In this document: positions 1 to 7,757 of the stretch, piece by piece
Position numbering within the stretch: position 1 is the stretch's first letter
Layout of the letters: each line of letters opens with the position of its first letter
Assembly: GCA_025359585.1 (NCBI GenBank)
Contig: JANYFX010000730.1
Coordinates: 1-7,757, forward strand
Direction: 5' to 3'
DNA length: 7,757 bases
Source of the DNA: Rhizobacter sp.
GTDB taxonomy: Bacteria; Pseudomonadota; Gammaproteobacteria; Burkholderiales; Burkholderiaceae_C
The notes under the pieces: model-generated
Seen by the model: the letters and a program-made list of their open reading frames with translations, nothing else
What the model was told of the DNA's origin: nothing
The model's database searches: none
Program-made: the position numbers and the translations under genes

Positions 1-2594
1 GTTCATGACCGTGGCGCCGTCGTCCTGCTCGCGGCGCAGCGAGGGCAGCCAGGCGATGGCGGCATCGGGCAGGGCGCGCCGGCCGAGCGCGGCCAGCACC
101 GGCTGCGGGCCGATCTCGATGGCCACGCCGATGCCGCTGCCCGCAGCGCTGCGCAGCGCGTCGAACCAGCGCACCGGCGCCTGCAGTTGCCGCAGCCAGT
201 AGTTCGCGCTGCCCCAGTCGGCCGCGGCGGCCAGGCCGGTCAACGACGAGATGACCGGGCAACGCGCAGGCGAGGCGACGATGCGGCTCGCGGCCGCTTC
301 GAAGCGCGCCAGCATCGGCTGCATGCGCGGCGAGTGGAAGGCGTGCGAAACGGCCAGCGGCTCGACCCGCACGCCCATTGCCACGAACGCCGCCGACAGG
401 GCCTGCACCGCATCCGCGTCGCCCGACACCGCCGTCTCGCCAGGGCCGTTGATGCCCGCCACCGCGAGCACGCCGGCGATGCCGGCCATGCGCTCGCGCA
501 CCTCCGCTTCGGACGCGAACACCGCCGCCATCGCACCACCGGCGGGCAGCGCCTGCATCAGCGCGCCGCGCAGGGTCACCAGGGTCGCCGCATCCTCGAG
601 CGTCAGCACGCCGGCGCAGCACGCTGCGGCGAACTCGCCGACCGAATGGCCGAGCACGACGGAGGGCTGGACACCGACGCTGCGCCACCACTCGGCGAGC
701 GCGTATTCGATCGCGAAGAGGGCGGGCTGGGTGTAGCCGGTGCGGTTCAGCAGGCTGGCATCGGCGCTGCCGACCAGATCGAGCAGCGGCCGGTCGATCA
801 AGGGGTCGATGACCGCGGCGCAGCGCTCGAAGGCGGCCCGGAACACGGAGCTCGACTGCAGCAGGCGCCGCCCCATGCCGGCATGCTGCGCGCCCTGGCC
901 GGTGAACAGGAAAGCGACGCCGGGCCGGTCGATGCCGACGCGCCCCTGCACGATGCCGGCGCCACTTTCGCCATGCGCTGCGAGGCGCAGCCGAAGCACG
1001 AGCTCGGCCGCGTCTGGTGCGCTCACCGCGAGCCGGTGCGCCAGATGCGAGCGTGCCGCGCCGCTTGCCTGGCACAGCGCTTCGGCCGAGTCCGCGCCGT
1101 CGAGACGCCGGGCATGGGCCAACGCGAGTTCCTGCAACGCGGCCGGGCTGCGCGCCGACACGGTCAGCAGCAAGGCGGGCAGGGCCTCGCCCGCCGCACT
1201 GGCAAGGTCCGGTGGCGCTTCTTCCAGGACGACGTGCGCATTGGTGCCGCTGAAGCCGAATGCGCTGACGCCGGCGAGGCGGCGTCCGGCGATCGCCGGG
1301 AACTCTTCCAGCCGGGTCGGCACACGCACCGGGATGGAATCCCAGGGGATGTGCGGCGTCGGCTCACGGAAGTTCACGTTGGGCGGGATCTGCCGGTGCC
1401 GCAGCGCCAGCACGGTCTTGATGAAGCCCGTGACGCCCGCAGCACATTCGAGGTGGCCGACATTGGACTTCACCGTGCCCACCCACAGCGGCGCATCGGT
1501 GCTGCGCTGCGCGCCATAGGCTTCGGTGATCGACTCCATCTCGATTGGGTCGCCGAGCGAGGTGCCGGTGCCATGCGCCTCGACGTAGGCCACGCCACCC
1601 GGCTCCACGCGCGCAGCCGCCAGCGCCTCGCGCATCACGGCGGCCTGGGCCAGCCCGTTGGGCACCCCGAAGCCGCTGCTGCGGCCGGCCTGGTTGACGG
1701 CCCAGCCGCGCACCAGCGCCCAGATGCGGTCGCCGTCGGCGCGTGCGTCGGCGAGGCGCTTGATGAGCACCACGCCGCAGCCCTCGGCGCGCACGAAGCC
1801 GTTGGCCGAGGCGTCGAAGGTCTTGCAGTGGCCGTCCGGAGAAAGCATGCCCCAGCGCGCCAGCGAGAGCAGCAGTTCGGGCGTCAAGATCATGTTGACG
1901 CCGCCCGCGATCGCCAGCCGCGATTCGCCGTCGCGCACGCTGCGGCAGGCGCGGTCGATCGCCACCAGCGACGACGAGCAGGCCGTGTCGATCGCCATCG
2001 ACGGGCCTTGCAGGCCGAGCGTGTAAGACACGCGCCCCGCGGTCGCGTTGATGGTGTTGCCCGAGACGATGTAGGCATCGTGCTCCGCGCCGGACAGGCG
2101 CTGGTTGAGCAGCTGCAGGTAGTCGGAGGTGGTGGTTCCGACGAACACGCCGCAGCGCGAACCCTTCAGGCCGAGCGGCGGGATGTTCGCGCGCTCGAGG
2201 GCCTCCCAGGCGACCTCGAGGAACAGGCGCTGCTGCGGGTCCATCAACTGCGCTTCGCGCGCGCTGATGCCGAAGAACTCGGCATCGAAACCGTCGACCC
2301 GCGGCAGCATGCCGGCCTGGTTCGGCACGCGTGCGCCGGCCGCGGCGCCGACACGCTCGAGCGCGGCCTGGTCCCAGCGGTCCGGCGGGATGTCGACGAT
2401 CGCGTCGCCGCCGCGGCACAGCAGGTCCCAGAACGCGTCGATGTCGGGTGCACCGGGAAAGCGGCAGGCGGCGCCGACGATCGCCAGCGGTTCGTGGCGT
2501 GCCGATTCCAGCGCGTCGACACGCTCGCGCATCTTGCGCAGCGCGGCCAGGGCCTGGCGCTCCATGTCGCCGGTGCCGGGGCCCGCGGCGGTCG

Positions 2595-2598
<4 letters not shown>
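1..2598 (-). CDS. Modular type I polyketide synthase, docking-KS-AT- (3' end outside window)
   Basis: Next subunit of the same assembly line: it receives the chain from the upstream ACP, elongates it and loads its own extender. 866 codons are open, with no stop before position 1. Start ATG at 2598..2596 is chosen because it overlaps the upstream TGA (ATGA), has a GAGGA Shine-Dalgarno 6 bases before it, and gives the expected N-terminal docking helix. Order: docking segment 1-35, KS about 36-460 (DTACSSS Cys207, His342, Lys377, His382), KS-AT linker with its LTVSARS motif, AT about 563-853 (GQGAQ near 567, GHSVG Ser652, Arg677, HAFH 752-755). HAFH is the known signature of malonyl-CoA-selective ATs. 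The KS spacing Cys-135-His-40-His is identical to the upstream KS. The frame leaves the window just after the AT in the usual PSLRR post-AT segment; reductive domains and the ACP must lie beyond. Not a trans-AT module, since its own AT is complete. Confidence 0.97.
40..912 (-). other. Acyltransferase domain, malonyl-type motif (downstream protein)
   Basis: Core from FLFTGQGAQ (about 562) to IEIGPQPVL and LPSLRR near the window edge. Nucleophile Ser652 in GHSVG, Arg677 25 residues later, and HAFH at 752-755 with catalytic His755. The HAFH signature predicts malonyl-CoA as extender. The domain is essentially complete within the window. Confidence 0.94.
1219..2493 (-). other. Ketosynthase domain (downstream protein)
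   Basis: A complete KS of about 425 residues, starting EPLAIVGAACRFPGAP and ending near NAHVVLEE (His455). Active-site Cys207 (DTACSSS), His342 (HGTGT), Lys377 and His382 (NVGHLE) are all present. The loop usually written NQDG reads NQAG here, a mild variant outside the catalytic triad. It condenses the chain from the preceding module with the unit on its own ACP. Confidence 0.96.
2494..2598 (-). other. N-terminal coiled-coil docking segment of the downstream PKS
   Basis: Residues 1-35 precede the KS start (EPLAIVG at 36). After a Gly/Thr-rich leader, residues 12-33 form a charged heptad-like helix (MERQALAALRKMRERVDALE) of the sort that recruits the preceding ACP-bearing subunit. It probably pairs with the helical tail encoded immediately upstream. 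Confidence 0.75.

Positions 2599-7757
<5,159 letters not shown>

Noticed and set aside
1960..2000. Near-identical stretches at the two KS active sites (1960..2000 and about 7690..7740), looking like a direct repeat.
   Set aside because: They encode the same conserved GPSM...DTACSSSL motif in paralogous KS domains. The similarity follows from protein conservation and does not need a mobile or regulatory repeat.
1364..2419. A 351-codon minus-strand open frame in another frame than the PKS.
   Set aside because: Arg/Ala/Gly-rich with no domain; it overlaps the KS of the downstream PKS, which explains the sequence.

Overview
The window lies entirely inside a modular type I polyketide synthase (PKS) locus transcribed on the minus strand, and both ends cut through a PKS gene. 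GC content is about 70% by eye. The protein style (coiled-coil and short helical docking ends, ATGA gene overlap, Gly/Ala/Arg-rich linkers) suggests a high-GC Gram-negative bacterium, such as a Burkholderiales member or a myxobacterium. This is an impression from style only; no marker gene is present to settle it.

Layout, in the direction of transcription (7757 down to 1). The first protein (7757..2595, N-terminus outside the window) is a module ordered KS(partial)-AT-C-methyltransferase-KR-ACP, with a short C-terminal helical docking tail. The second protein (2598..1, C-terminus outside the window) starts 4 bp inside the first, at an ATGA overlap with a good Shine-Dalgarno. It is ordered N-terminal coiled-coil docking segment-KS-AT, and the frame is still open when the window ends just after the AT. 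All recognisable catalytic residues are present: KS Cys-His-His in both, AT Ser-Arg-His in both, the cMT SAM loop and His/Glu pair, KR Lys-Ser-Tyr-Asn and the ACP serine. Nothing indicates a dead domain, frameshift or pseudogene.

How they work together: the first protein should condense an extender unit, C-methylate it at the alpha carbon from SAM, reduce the beta-ketone to an alcohol, and hold an alpha-methyl-beta-hydroxy chain on its ACP. No dehydratase lies between AT and cMT. The C-terminal helix and the next protein's N-terminal coiled coil look like a docking pair that passes the chain to the second KS. The AT of the second protein has the HAFH signature of malonyl-CoA specificity. The final product cannot be named from this window.

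There is no gene-free stretch of more than a few bases, and no RNA gene, mobile element, CRISPR array, promoter or terminator that I can support. Long open frames on the plus strand are shadows of the GC-rich PKS genes. I see no new type of system. The points worth a second look are the DH-less methylating module, the hybrid AT motif and the non-canonical KR stereochemistry markers.
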